This document shows, piece after piece, positions 8,264 through 18,492 of a stretch of DNA of 64,000 bases (position 1 is the stretch's first letter; every line of letters begins with the position of its first letter). The notes below the pieces were generated by a model that saw only the letters and a program-made list of their open reading frames with translations, made no database searches and had not been told where the DNA came from. A program made the position numbers and the translations under genes. The stretch is from assembly GCA_028284805.1 (NCBI GenBank), contig JANQQZ010000006.1, forward strand, positions 1 through 64,000, written 5' to 3'. This stretch comes from Phycisphaerales bacterium. Lineage in GTDB: Bacteria > Planctomycetota > Phycisphaerae > Phycisphaerales > UBA1924.

Positions 8264-10477
8264 TTAAGGTCCCGGATCGCCGATGCTCTTGACGCATCGG
8301 AATCCGCTCAGTGGTGATCCGTACTGCATGGGCGCCAGCAGGTAGCGGCGCAGCGTGTGCTCGGTCTCCGAATCGGCCCATGACCGCCCGGCGAGGACGA
8401 TGTCACGGCCCTGCAGGTCGACCGTCGCGGTGATCTCGCGGACATTCGAGTGCATGTGCAGCAGCCCCCGCGATGGGTCCCAGGGTGCCGGGCCCCGCGC
8501 ATCCCGTGTGCCGGCGGCGTATCGGGCGAACGCGAACTCGGCGTCGCTCATCGATTCGTCTCTTGTCACCTGGCTGGCTCGCGCGCGGCTCGACGCGTCC
8601 TCGCTGGGCGCCTGATCCGTATCCCACGGGTACAGCGCGCCGTCGGTCCCGCGGGCCGACGCCTGCCATTCCATGAGCGTGGGCAGACGCTTGCCACGCC
8701 ATCGGGCGTAGGCCTCCGCGTCCTCCTGGGTCACCCAGACGACCGGGAGATCGCTGATCTCCTTCATCGACGCGAACTTGCCGAAGTAGTACGGCTGGGG
8801 GTGCCCGGTCGCGTCGATGAACTGCTGGTACTCCGCGTTGGTCACCTCACGCCGATCGATGAGGAAGCCCTGGAGGCTGACGACTTCTGGGAGTCGCGGG
8901 TCGGTGTCGCCTTCGAACCCGAGCGCGTACTCGCCAGCGCTGACCGCGAGCATGTCCTCCGAGACCGCTTCGGGCGTCTGGAGCACCGCGATGCGTTCGT
9001 CCAAGGCGTGCTCGGGCCACGCCTCGGACGGGTCCAGGATCCTCAGCACCAGTCGTTCCGGCTGCTCCGGGAGAGGCAGCACAAGATTGAACTCACCCGT
9101 TGCGCCGTCGCCTTCCCTGAGGGCCGTGACCCTGTACTGCCCCGGTGCGAGCGTCAGGTTTCTTCCCCGGATGCGCCGACGTTCCGTCCAGATCGGCTCG
9201 CCAGCGGATCCGATGGGCGTAACGGACACGACGCAGTCCTCTTGCGAGGTCTCGAGGACGATGCTCGTCGACCCGGGTTCCTTTCTGTCCGCGAGCGGTA
9301 TGCCTATGGCGAATCCGAGAAGGACGATCAGCACGCCGATCGCAACACCTCTCCGTCGGTGAACGGTGCGCCCGATACGTCTGACCAGCGAAGGCGGCCT
9401 CGCGAGGATCGGGTCGCCGTTCTGCCAGCTGCGCAGGTCCGCTGCCAGCTGAGTAGCGGCCTGGTACCTGTCCGACGGACGCTTCTCGAGGGCCTTGTGA
9501 CAGATCGTTGCCAGATCGGTCGGCACGCTGCGATTCCGCAGCCTGACCGAACTCGCCTCGTAGGTCCGCAGCGCGTGCAGCACCTGGTGAGGTGTCGACC
9601 CATCGAAGGGGCGCCGTGTGGTGAGGGCTTCATAGAGCACGACTCCGAGCGAGAAGATGTCGGAGCGGTGGTCGATCTTGTGCTCGGTCAGGGCCGCCTG
9701 CTCAGGGCTCATGTAGTGCGGCGTGCCCGGCGTGACGCCGTCGAGCGTGAGGCCCTCGGACTCCATGATCTTGGCGATCCCGAAGTCGGCGATCTTCGCG
9801 TTCCCGTCTCGGTCGACCAGGATGTTGGATGGCTTCACGTCGCGGTGGATGATCGGCGGCTCGTTCATGTGGGCCGCGTGCAACGCCGTAGCGACCTGTT
9901 CGATGACCCTGGCGATGGCCAAGTAGCGTTCGCGGGTTCCCGAAGATCGCTTCGTCCGTGTGCGGTGTTGGGCGTCCTGCCCCTCGCTGGCCGCGGGCGT
10001 CGGGTACGGTGTTGGCGTTGTCGCGAGCCATTCCGCGAAGGTCTGGCCTTCGACGTACTCCATCGAGATGAAGTGCTTGCCCTCGTACTCGCCGAACTGG
10101 TAGATTTGAACGATGCCCGGCACGCTGAGCTGCGCCGCGAGCCTGGCCTCATCGTGGAACCGCTCGACGGTGTGCCTCGAGGCCGTGAAGGAGTCCAGGA
10201 GGACCTTGAGCGCGACCTGCCGCTTCAGGATCTCGTCGTAGGCGATGTAGACGACGCCCATGCCGCCTCGCCCGATCTCGCGGATGATCCTGAACTCGCG
10301 CAGCCTGGACGGCTGGTCGTCCTCGGGCGGCTCGACATGCGCGTCGAGAAGATCCTGGATGCGCTGGCGGAGGGCGGCGTCGTCGCCGCACGCACCATCC
10401 AGGAACGCTTCGCGGTCTTCCGGGCTGAGTGCGAGAGCGGCGAGGAAGATCTCCCGCTCCGTCTGCTTCTCATCCAT
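8264..10477 (-). CDS. Ser/Thr protein kinase with C-terminal FGE/SUMF1-like domain
   Basis: IGRGGMGVVYIAYDEILKRQVALKVL, IIHRDVKPSNILVDRDGNAKIADFGIAK; one TM; C-terminal VSAGEYALGF...REVTNAEYQQFID...KRLPTLMEWQASARG...GFRCVKS. Confidence 0.93.
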   Translation of the reverse strand: MDEKQTEREIFLAALALSPEDREAFLDGACGDDAALRQRIQDLLDAHVEPPEDDQPSRLREFRIIREIGRGGMGVVYIAYDEILKRQVALKVLLDSFTASRHTVERFHDEARLAAQLSVPGIVQIYQFGEYEGKHFISMEYVEGQTFAEWLATTPTPYPTPAASEGQDAQHRTRTKRSSGTRERYLAIARVIEQVATALHAAHMNEPPIIHRDVKPSNILVDRDGNAKIADFGIAKIMESEGLTLDGVTPGTPHYMSPEQAALTEHKIDHRSDIFSLGVVLYEALTTRRPFDGSTPHQVLHALRTYEASSVRLRNRSVPTDLATICHKALEKRPSDRYQAATQLAADLRSWQNGDPILARPPSLVRRIGRTVHRRRGVAIGVLIVLLGFAIGIPLADRKEPGSTSIVLETSQEDCVVSVTPIGSAGEPIWTERRRIRGRNLTLAPGQYRVTALREGDGATGEFNLVLPLPEQPERLVLRILDPSEAWPEHALDERIAVLQTPEAVSEDMLAVSAGEYALGFEGDTDPRLPEVVSLQGFLIDRREVTNAEYQQFIDATGHPQPYYFGKFASMKEISDLPVVWVTQEDAEAYARWRGKRLPTLMEWQASARGTDGALYPWDTDQAPSEDASSRARASQVTRDESMSDAEFAFARYAAGTRDARGPAPWDPSRGLLHMHSNVREITATVDLQGRDIVLAGRSWADSETEHTLRRYLLAPMQYGSPLSGFRCVKSIGDPGP

Positions 10478-10557
10478 CCTCACCCTCGGTCGCTCGCGCA
10501 GTGAACATGGAACTCCCACCGCATTCTGGCCGTTGGTGTGCGCGAATCCTGTCGTGT

Positions 10558-11139
10558 TTAGCCCGAGGACTCCAGGCGCGTTCGCAGCCACGCGCTGCCG
10601 TAGGTCACGTGCTGACGCACCGTAAACAGCGAAACACCCATGAGTTCAGATGTCTCGCGGAGGCTCCGGCCGGCCAGATAATGATGCTCGAGCGCGTCCG
10701 CGCTGCCCGGATCGACCGAACGCAACGCGCCGAGGGCGCCCGTAAGATCGACCAGGCTGACCGTGCGCATGCCCACGGGATCCGGGATTTCGAACATCGG
10801 TTCGTGCGTCCGATCGCCCCCCCGCTTGCGCGAGAGCGCCTTCCGGGCCTCGTCGGCGAGCGCGTCCCGCATCGCACGCCCCATCAGATAGAAGAAGTGG
10901 GCACGGTCCTCGGCCCGGAGCTGATCACGCCCCAGCAGGCGCTCGCATGCCATGTTGACGAGCTCGGTGCCGCGTATGGCACCGGGCCCGAGACCCCTCG
11001 CACGCAGCATTGAGCGTGCAACCTCGCGGAGCTCGGTGTCGACCCGAACAAAGAGCTGGTCTCTGGCGCCGAGATCACCCGCCTGCGACAGCCTGAGCAG
11101 ATCGGTCACGGTCCCCGGATCGCTTGGGCGGCTGGTCAT
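10558..11139 (-). CDS. ECF-type RNA polymerase sigma factor (planctomycete/acidobacterial type)
   Basis: VTDLLRLSQAGDLGARDQLFVRVDTELREVARSMLRA..TELVNMACERLL...FFYLMGRAMRDALADEARK; C-terminal sigma4-like HTH. Confidence 0.9.
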   Translation of the reverse strand: MTSRPSDPGTVTDLLRLSQAGDLGARDQLFVRVDTELREVARSMLRARGLGPGAIRGTELVNMACERLLGRDQLRAEDRAHFFYLMGRAMRDALADEARKALSRKRGGDRTHEPMFEIPDPVGMRTVSLVDLTGALGALRSVDPGSADALEHHYLAGRSLRETSELMGVSLFTVRQHVTYGSAWLRTRLESSG

Positions 11140-11322
11140 AGAGAGATTCTACCCGATCGTTTTTTCCTGTTTTTTGGCGCACGGATGCCTCTGGTTTGCG
11201 GTGGGTACCCGGAGGCGGGCATCGGCGCCGAGTCTCGGCTGCGACTGAAACAGGGATCTTCTCGGACCACAGCTTGGATCCGGAGTGAACCCAGACAACA
11301 CACGACGGACGCGACACTGGCC

Positions 11323-11817
11323 ATGCTGCCGAAAGAGTTCATTCGCACGGTGTCATTCCTCGTCACGATGGGCGGGCTGATCGCGTTCGCCATCCTCCAC
11401 GGGCTCGCGATCAGCGAGGCATTTCGGCCTCGCCCGTTCCCGGTCTGGCTGACATCGGACGCGATGCTGTGGAGCGCAACGACCCTGACGGGGCTTGTCG
11501 GCGGCGTGGTCGCGGTCGCGTTCGGAGTGAAACCGGACACCGATCTGCAAGGCGGCGCAGAGACAAAGGGTCAGACCGCGCAGATGACCCGAGCGCTGCG
11601 TCGGATGACCGGGCTCGACAGCACCGGTGAACAGACGAGCAACCGACTCAAGGACACCGCCGCGATGGTGTACGTCTGTATGTACCTGATCGTCGGTGGT
11701 TTCTCGTGGGTGGCATACATCTTTGCCCCTGGTGGTGTGACCGAACAGACCAAGAGCCTCGCTCTCGTCACGGTCGGGATCATGGTCGCGGTCATCAACA
11801 AGTTTGTGAGCAAGTAA
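11323..11817 (+). CDS. Small membrane protein, about four predicted TM helices
   Basis: Hydrophobic stretches TVSFLVTMGGLIAFAILHGLAI, TLTGLVGGVVAVAFG, AAMVYVCMYLIVGGFSWVAYIF, LALVTVGIMVAVI; start at 11323 chosen. Confidence 0.65.
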   Translation: MLPKEFIRTVSFLVTMGGLIAFAILHGLAISEAFRPRPFPVWLTSDAMLWSATTLTGLVGGVVAVAFGVKPDTDLQGGAETKGQTAQMTRALRRMTGLDSTGEQTSNRLKDTAAMVYVCMYLIVGGFSWVAYIFAPGGVTEQTKSLALVTVGIMVAVINKFVSK

Positions 11818-11835
11818 GAGGAAGGAAACAGAGTC

Positions 11836-13083
11836 ATGGGCTACAGGACCGAACCCGGAAAGTACATCATTCTTCGCTCCGATCAGCCGGACTACGAAGG
11901 CGTCCTGCACCGCCGCGCGGCGGTAGGTCCGTTCGCACGGTCGTCCGAGCTGCCTCGGGAGAGTCTGACCGTCCATGTCGAGGACCTCTCGCGCACCGGC
12001 ATCACCGACTTGGAGCGCAACCCTTCGGTCAAGGCGTACGCACGCCCGATGCCCGTGCAGCTGTTCGAGCCCGAGCGGGACACCGTGGGCGTGTCGCCTT
12101 CATCCGAACCCGAGAACACGTGGGGTGTCGAGGCGGTTGAGGCGCACACGAGCCCGTTCGATGGCAGCGGTGTCACTGTCGCGGTGCTCGACACAGGGAT
12201 CGACACGGGTCACGTCGCGTTCCAGAACATGACGAACATCGTTCAGCGGGACTTCACCTCGGAGGGCGACGGCGACACCAACGGGCACGGCACCCATGTC
12301 GCGGGCACCGTGTTCGGGCAGGATGTCGCCGGCACCCGGATCGGCGTCGCGCGGGGCGTCGAGCGCGCCCTGATCGGGAAGGTGCTCGGCGCGAACGGCG
12401 GGGGCTCGACCGAACAGATCTACGAGGCCATGCTCTGGGCCGACAGGGAGGGCGCCGACATCATCTCGATGTCTCTGGGCATCAGCTACCCGCAGTACGC
12501 CGCGTACCTGATCGAGAGGCAGGGGTTCCCGAAGGACCTTGCCGCGTCGTACGCGCTCGAGGCATACCGAGACACGGTCCGGCTCTTCGACGCGATCGCC
12601 GAGAGCCTCGAGGCCCGCGCACTGTTCGACAACTCCTCCAGCGCCATCGTCGCGGCGGCCGGCAACGAGAGCCGGCGGAACGATCACCCCGAGTGGGTGC
12701 TCGGGACGGCCCCGCCGGCCGCCAGCGACGGGTGCATCTCGGTCGGAGCCCTCGGGCGCACGAGTTCGCGGACCGCTCCGTACTCGATCGCGTCTTTCTC
12801 GAACACGGGTGTCAGCGTCACGGCACCGGGTGTGGGGGTTCTCTCGGCCCGCGCGGGCTCGGATCTGGATCTGATCGAATTCAGCGGGACCAGCATGGCG
12901 ACACCCCATGTCGCGGGGATCGCAGCGCTGTGGGCCCAGAAGATCAAGATGCAGACCGGCTCGGTCGAGCACCGACGGGTCAAGGGACGCCTGCTGGGCA
13001 GTGCGCGCCCGCTGACCTATCTCAATGCGTCGGATGTCGGTCTGGGCATCGTGCGGGCGCCGCAGCCTGATCCGATCTCGTAA
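11836..13083 (+). CDS. Subtilisin-like serine peptidase (S8), no evident signal peptide
   Basis: VAVLDTGID, NGHGTHVAGTVFG, FSGTSMATPHVAGIAAL catalytic Asp/His/Ser motifs; hydrophilic N-terminus MGYRTEPGKYIILRSDQPDY. Confidence 0.93.
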   Translation: MGYRTEPGKYIILRSDQPDYEGVLHRRAAVGPFARSSELPRESLTVHVEDLSRTGITDLERNPSVKAYARPMPVQLFEPERDTVGVSPSSEPENTWGVEAVEAHTSPFDGSGVTVAVLDTGIDTGHVAFQNMTNIVQRDFTSEGDGDTNGHGTHVAGTVFGQDVAGTRIGVARGVERALIGKVLGANGGGSTEQIYEAMLWADREGADIISMSLGISYPQYAAYLIERQGFPKDLAASYALEAYRDTVRLFDAIAESLEARALFDNSSSAIVAAAGNESRRNDHPEWVLGTAPPAASDGCISVGALGRTSSRTAPYSIASFSNTGVSVTAPGVGVLSARAGSDLDLIEFSGTSMATPHVAGIAALWAQKIKMQTGSVEHRRVKGRLLGSARPLTYLNASDVGLGIVRAPQPDPIS

Positions 13084-13210
13084 GCGAGCGCATGCGCAGG
13101 ATGACGCGGGCGGAAGGGCATCCTCCGACCGATGCCTGGGCGAACGCCAAAAACGAGTACCGGCTGGGTCTTTCTCCGCGGAACCAGTTCGGGCCGGGGT
13201 AACGAAAGGG

Positions 13211-13243
13211 ACGCTCACGCCTTCACAAAGAGGGCGTGAGCGT
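13211..13243. terminator. Strong stem-loop downstream of subtilase gene
   Basis: ACGCTCACGCC / GGCGTGAGCGT perfect 11-bp inverted repeat with 11-nt loop; no clear T tract. Confidence 0.55.
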
Positions 13244-13277
13244 ACCCTGACTTCTCGAAGTCCCCGGAGCTGCCCAG

Positions 13278-14816
13278 ATGCCGAGGCACGCCAGTTCGAT
13301 CCGTGTCAGTCGTACGGGGCGCGCTTTCTCCGCGATCGTGATTGCGTGTTCTCTGTGTAGTTTCGCGATGTCAGGCTGCCTTCGCGATGCGGCTCATCCC
13401 TGGCCTGATACCCCAGCGTTGCCGCCCGAGAGCACGGCCGATCTCAGTGTGGCTGTGGACTGGGCGGCGGTCCGGGGCGTGATCTACGACCGGTGCGTGA
13501 CCTGCCATGCCGAGCCCGGTCCGGCAGCGGATCTCAACCTGACGCTGGCGACCTCGGCGCAGCGATCGGCGCTCGAGGGTCGGCTGATCGCGCGGATCAA
13601 CGATGCGGTGTTCCCGATGCCACCGAGCGGGCTGCTGCCCGAGGAGACGCGTGAGTTGCTGGGACGATGGGCCGCTCAGGGGGCGCCGATCGAGTCGTCG
13701 GCCGAGCCGAGGACGTGGCTGGACCTGTCGGCGGACCTCGAAAGAGCAGACCTGAGCACGGAGGGCGAACGGATGGGTTCCGCGGCATCATCGGTCGTCC
13801 CGCTCGCGGTCGGCGATCGCGGCATCGGATTCCTCGAACGCATGAACGGCCACTGGGTCGGCTCGATGGAACTCATGGGGCAGGCGATGCCGTGGTTCGC
13901 GTTCGACTACCGCCCGATCGGGCCCTCGCACGTGCACGGGATCTTCGAGGGCGGGACGATGGGCAACCTGATGACCTCGTTCTTCCTCGCACGCTACCGC
14001 GGCGTGGACACGCTGGTCGCCCGCAACGGCGGCGTTCTCAACGGCATCTACCGCACGAGCTACTTTGTCCTGGACCGCATCGAAGAGCGCAGCGGATCAA
14101 CCGAGTACCGCTTCGTCGATGCGATCGGCGGCGCCGAGATCATGTGGATGACGCTCGTGTTCACGGAGGACCGCCTCGAGTGGGAGGCATACACGAGCCG
14201 GATGGGCGAGCAGCCCGAGCCCTCGAGGCACATGCTCTTCTCGGCGAAGCGGAAATCCGTCGATCTTGCCGAGCGCGCAGCTGTCGAGGTCGGATTCCCA
14301 TCTGATGAACCTCTGCTCGATCTGCCCGACGGGTTCGCAGCCCCTGACTGGGGTAGCTATGGTCGGGCGACCTCGGCCAGCTACATGTGGGAGGACCGTG
14401 GACTCGACGCCGAACGGATGGGCGTGCTCGCGGGCGACCCCGTGCGTATCGAGCACCTGACACACCTGTCGAGGCTCACGGTCTCGGTGGAGCGCACGCC
14501 CGCAATCGCCGACGCGACGTTGCTGGTCTATCTCTCGCGGGAACCGTTCACAGACGAGAGCGGCTCGCTGCGTGCGAGTGGCGGCTCCATCCGGGAGAAC
14601 GTCTTCGACACCGTGCTGCTCTTCCCAGAGATTCGGCGGACACAGAACGACTTGACGTTCACGTACCTCCACCCGGGGGAGTACGAGCTCACGATCGTCG
14701 CCGATCTCGATCGAGATGGCATCCCAGGCTCAGGCGACCCCGTCGGGCCGAGCCGGCGGCTCGTGATCGAGCCGGGAACCCACCCGCGGGTGATCGTCGA
14801 TGATGTTCCTCCCTGA
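13278..14816 (+). CDS. Exported planctomycete cytochrome-c-like heme protein (CxxCH) with uncharacterised C-terminal part
   Basis: N-terminal hydrophobic segment; VIYDRCVTCHAEPGPAADLNL single CxxCH motif. Confidence 0.7.
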   Translation: MPRHASSIRVSRTGRAFSAIVIACSLCSFAMSGCLRDAAHPWPDTPALPPESTADLSVAVDWAAVRGVIYDRCVTCHAEPGPAADLNLTLATSAQRSALEGRLIARINDAVFPMPPSGLLPEETRELLGRWAAQGAPIESSAEPRTWLDLSADLERADLSTEGERMGSAASSVVPLAVGDRGIGFLERMNGHWVGSMELMGQAMPWFAFDYRPIGPSHVHGIFEGGTMGNLMTSFFLARYRGVDTLVARNGGVLNGIYRTSYFVLDRIEERSGSTEYRFVDAIGGAEIMWMTLVFTEDRLEWEAYTSRMGEQPEPSRHMLFSAKRKSVDLAERAAVEVGFPSDEPLLDLPDGFAAPDWGSYGRATSASYMWEDRGLDAERMGVLAGDPVRIEHLTHLSRLTVSVERTPAIADATLLVYLSREPFTDESGSLRASGGSIRENVFDTVLLFPEIRRTQNDLTFTYLHPGEYELTIVADLDRDGIPGSGDPVGPSRRLVIEPGTHPRVIVDDVPP

Positions 14817-14954
14817 TCACCTATCGGAAGCGGATCACCGGGCGGCGAGTGCCGCCGCTTCGATCACGAAGCGGGAACGGACGTCGCTCCGCTCTATGCG
14901 CTCGTAGCGCTTCGGGGATGCTCTTGATGTCGCGCCTCTCGACATCGTGGGCGG

Positions 14955-16346
14955 TCACACGCCGGGGGGGATGGCCTTGCCGTGCGGGTCGGTGTCGGCG
15001 GGCAGATCGGGTTGCGGCGGAAGGTGCTCGAGACGCTCGGCGGTCTCGTGGACGTGATCGGGCGAGACGCCCGCCTGCTCGACGAGGTAGGTTTCCCAGA
15101 GCCGGTGCCTGCGGATGATGGCACCGCCGGTATCCAAACCGGTGGGCGTTAGAGCAACTAGCCCATCATCGAGCGTGACCAGGTCCCGCTTCCGTGCGAG
15201 CCCGAGGGCACGGTCGAGGCGGATCCCGGGAACGAGCTGCGCGAGCCTCGCACGGGGTACCTTGGGCTCACCTTGCTCTGCAAACCGGAACAACGCGGCG
15301 AGCAGGTCGTCGAGCGCAACGCTCGCTGCAAGGCGACGCCGGCGGATCGCGCGAACGACCAGCCCGTGCTTGGGCGACACCACGATCGCGAGCGTGAGCA
15401 GCACGCCTGCTGCAACGGTCATCGAACCCGCCGCGTTCACGGGCTCCTTGCCCCACATTGATGGGATGGCCGTTGCCGCGACGTAGCCACCGATGGATGC
15501 GGCGATGGCAAACGCAAGACTCCAGGCAATCTGAGCCAGGAGTCGATCGGTCATGAGCCGAGCGGTCGCTGCCGGGCAGATGAGCATGGCGATGACCAGG
15601 ATCGAGCCGACCGCCTCGAAGCTCGCGACGGTCGCTGCCGCGACGAAGACCATGAGCGCGTAGTGCAGCGCGGAGGCGTTGAAGCCGAGCGTGGTCGCGA
15701 GCGCGGGATCGAACGCCGCGATGCGGAGTTCCTTGAACAGCAACCCGACGAAGGCGAACGCAGCCAGGACCATGACCGCGAGGGTGACGACCTGACGCGG
15801 AACGCCCTGGTGGTAGATCGCAGACCGAACGACTTCACCGGTCTCGGGGTTGACGACCGCGGGATCGATGACATATCCGGTCCACGTTCTCAGCTGAAAG
15901 ACCTCGTCCCAGGACTGCACGGGCGTGGTCCAGAAGAGCGTCTCCAGCTGACCGTGGAGCACGCAGTCGGCATCGAGGTCGACGTGGCGCACGGCGGCGC
16001 TCTCGATCAGTAGCACCCCAAGGGCAAAGAGCACGCTGAAGACAACGCCCATCGCGGCGCCGGGCTCGACGCGCCCCAGCTTCTTCACGAGCTCGACGAG
16101 CACCACCGTCGCGATGCCCGCGACCGCGGCGCCGACGAACATCGCGAGCGGGCTGCGCGAGGTCGCGATGAGGAACGCGATGACGAGACCGGGCAGCACG
16201 CTGTGGCTGATCGCGTCACCCATCAGGCTGATGCGCCGGAGAACGAGGAAGTTGCCCAGCAGCCCGCAGCCGACCGCCGCGAGCAGGCCCGCGAGCATGG
16301 GGAACAGATCGAGCGCGACGTCGAACTGGAACGCGGGCCAGCTCAC
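14955..16346 (-). CDS. Metal (Mn/Zn/Fe) ABC transporter permease with C-terminal DtxR-like winged-helix domain
   Basis: GNFLVLRRISLMGDAISHSVLPGLVIAFL ABC-3 permease; C-terminus LTPTGLDTGGAIIRRHRLWETYLVEQAGVSPDHVHETAERLEH resembles DtxR/MntR. Confidence 0.88.
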   Translation of the reverse strand: MSWPAFQFDVALDLFPMLAGLLAAVGCGLLGNFLVLRRISLMGDAISHSVLPGLVIAFLIATSRSPLAMFVGAAVAGIATVVLVELVKKLGRVEPGAAMGVVFSVLFALGVLLIESAAVRHVDLDADCVLHGQLETLFWTTPVQSWDEVFQLRTWTGYVIDPAVVNPETGEVVRSAIYHQGVPRQVVTLAVMVLAAFAFVGLLFKELRIAAFDPALATTLGFNASALHYALMVFVAAATVASFEAVGSILVIAMLICPAATARLMTDRLLAQIAWSLAFAIAASIGGYVAATAIPSMWGKEPVNAAGSMTVAAGVLLTLAIVVSPKHGLVVRAIRRRRLAASVALDDLLAALFRFAEQGEPKVPRARLAQLVPGIRLDRALGLARKRDLVTLDDGLVALTPTGLDTGGAIIRRHRLWETYLVEQAGVSPDHVHETAERLEHLPPQPDLPADTDPHGKAIPPGV

Positions 16347-17656
16347 GATGAGTGCCCCGCGGGCGCGGGCACGCTGATGCCCCGCTCGGCAAGCCTGGCC
16401 TCGAGACGAGCGATGAGCTCATCGGAGAGCACGTGCTCGACCTGGTCGACCGACCAGTCGACGTGACTCGGGGCGATGTCGGCATCGCTGATGAGGTACT
16501 GCTCCCAGAGGGCGTGGTTTCGGCTCACCCGCTGGCCCCGCGCGAGTCCTGCGGGAGACACGGACACACCGGCCTTGGTCGAGCCCGCTACGAACCCAGC
16601 AAGCCGGAGGCGGAACAGCAGCAACACGCGGAACGGGGTCGACCAGCCTCGGACCGTCGCGAGATCGTCGACCGCCGCACGCGACAGCAAGTGGTCGCCT
16701 CGCTCGAACGCAGCCTCCAGCAGGTGATCGCTCGCGATGCGCAGCCTGAGCCCAAGCCTGCGGAACGAGGCGGCGATCACACCCCTCGCGGGGGCAGCGA
16801 TCAGGCTGAGCGCAAACACACCGCCCGCTGTGAGCACGATCACCGCGCCAGCGGGCTTGCGCGGGAGCATCGACGAGATCACCGCGCCCAGATAGCCGCT
16901 CGCGGCGCCGAAGACACCCGCGAGCAGCACGAGCAGCCAGATGCGCTCCGTCCAGAAGCGGGCCGCGACGGACGGGATGATCAGCAGCGCAACGACGAGG
17001 ATCAGCCCGACGGCCTGGATGCCCGCGACCGTAACGAGCACGACGAGCGCCATCATCAGCAGGTCGATCAGGCTCACGGGCCAGCCCGTGACGCGCGCGA
17101 AGGCGTCGTTGAACGCGACGAGCGTGAACTCCTTGAGAAGCAGCGCGGTCGCGAGGACGCCGAAAATCGCAATGCCCGCCATGAGCCTGACGTCGCTCGG
17201 CTGCATGCTGGCGGCCTGCCCGTAGATGAACGCGTCGATTCCCGCGCTGCCGTCGGCGCGGTTGGCCTGGATGTAGCTGAGCCCGACGACGCCAACACCG
17301 AAGAAGACGCTGAGGACGATGCCAATGGCGGCGTCCTCGTGCAGGCGCGTGTACCGGAGTATGGCCTGGATCGCGAGCACGCCGAGCACGCCCGTGAACA
17401 CGGCACCAGCGAGCAGCACGGGCATCGACCGGCCCTCGGCGCCCAGCCAGCTCGCAGCGAGGAATGCGGCAGCAATCCCGGGCAGCGTCGCGTGGCTAAG
17501 CGCATCGGCCATGAGTGCGCGCTTGCGCAGCATCGCGAACACCCCCACCACACCTGCCGCGAGCCCGAGCAGCGTCGTGCCCGCAACGACCAGCGAGGTG
17601 TTGAAGCCCGCGCGGAAGGTGAGCGTCTCGACCAGGGATGGCCCGGCGTCGATCAC
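16343..17656 (-). CDS. Metal ABC transporter permease with C-terminal DtxR-like winged-helix domain
   Basis: [28 protein letters not shown]-terminus [47 protein letters not shown]. Confidence 0.88.
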   Translation of the reverse strand: MIDAGPSLVETLTFRAGFNTSLVVAGTTLLGLAAGVVGVFAMLRKRALMADALSHATLPGIAAAFLAASWLGAEGRSMPVLLAGAVFTGVLGVLAIQAILRYTRLHEDAAIGIVLSVFFGVGVVGLSYIQANRADGSAGIDAFIYGQAASMQPSDVRLMAGIAIFGVLATALLLKEFTLVAFNDAFARVTGWPVSLIDLLMMALVVLVTVAGIQAVGLILVVALLIIPSVAARFWTERIWLLVLLAGVFGAASGYLGAVISSMLPRKPAGAVIVLTAGGVFALSLIAAPARGVIAASFRRLGLRLRIASDHLLEAAFERGDHLLSRAAVDDLATVRGWSTPFRVLLLFRLRLAGFVAGSTKAGVSVSPAGLARGQRVSRNHALWEQYLISDADIAPSHVDWSVDQVEHVLSDELIARLEARLAERGISVPAPAGHSS

Positions 17657-18492
17657 GGGGCCCGCTCGCCGCTGGCGGCGCGGGCGACCGCCTCGGCTGC
17701 CTCGGCGAGCAGGGTGAGCCGCCCGCCGTAGGTCTGGTGCAGGTTCTCTTGCGTGAACACCTCGGCGACGGGCCCGGAGGCGACGACGCGCATGTTCAGC
17801 AGGATCACATCGTCGAAGTACTCGGGCACGGTCTGCAGATCATGATGCACGGCGATGACCGTCCGCCCAGCAGCACGCAGATCACGCAGCACGTCGACGA
17901 TCGCCCGTTCGGTCGCGGCGTCGACACCCGCGAAGGGCTCGTCCATGAAGTACAGCTCGGCCTCCTGCGCGAGCGCACGGGCGAGGAACACCCGCTGCTG
18001 CTGCCCGCCCGAGAGCTGGCTGATCTGGCGTTTGGCGAGGTCGGCCATACCAACCCGGTCGAGGGCATCGAGCGAGGCTCGCTTGTGCTTCCGCGAGACC
18101 GGGCGGCACCAGCCGATGCGCCGGTACCGCCCCATGCACACGACATCGAGCGCAGAGACCGGGAAGTCCCAGTCGACGCTCTCGCGTTGCGGCACGTAGC
18201 CGAGTCGTGAACGCGCTTCACCGTGCGGGCGACCCCAGAACTCAACCTGGCCCGACGAGCGAGGCACCAAGCCCAAGCAGCCTTTGATGAGCGTGCTCTT
18301 GCCCGCGCCGTTGGGCCCGACGATCGCGATGAGCCGGTTGGGCGGCGCGTCGTAATCGACGTCCCACAGGACGGGCTTGCGGTGGTAAGCGACGGTCATC
18401 GCGTGCACCGAGAGCGGGCTGTCGGGCGAGTGCTCGGGGCGTTCGGCGAGGTTAGTCGGCCGACGGGCCGCGGTGGGCGAGAGCTCGGGCAT
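17653..18492 (-). CDS. Metal ABC transporter ATP-binding protein
   Basis: Walker [10 protein letters not shown], signature LSGGQQQR, Walker [14 protein letters not shown]. Confidence 0.95.
   Translation of the reverse strand: MPELSPTAARRPTNLAERPEHSPDSPLSVHAMTVAYHRKPVLWDVDYDAPPNRLIAIVGPNGAGKSTLIKGCLGLVPRSSGQVEFWGRPHGEARSRLGYVPQRESVDWDFPVSALDVVCMGRYRRIGWCRPVSRKHKRASLDALDRVGMADLAKRQISQLSGGQQQRVFLARALAQEAELYFMDEPFAGVDAATERAIVDVLRDLRAAGRTVIAVHHDLQTVPEYFDDVILLNMRVVASGPVAEVFTQENLHQTYGGRLTLLAEAAEAVARAASGERAP

Noticed and set aside
8450-10504. 684-aa plus-strand ORF
   Set aside because: Antisense to the STPK-FGE gene; no recognisable motifs, high-GC shadow ORF.
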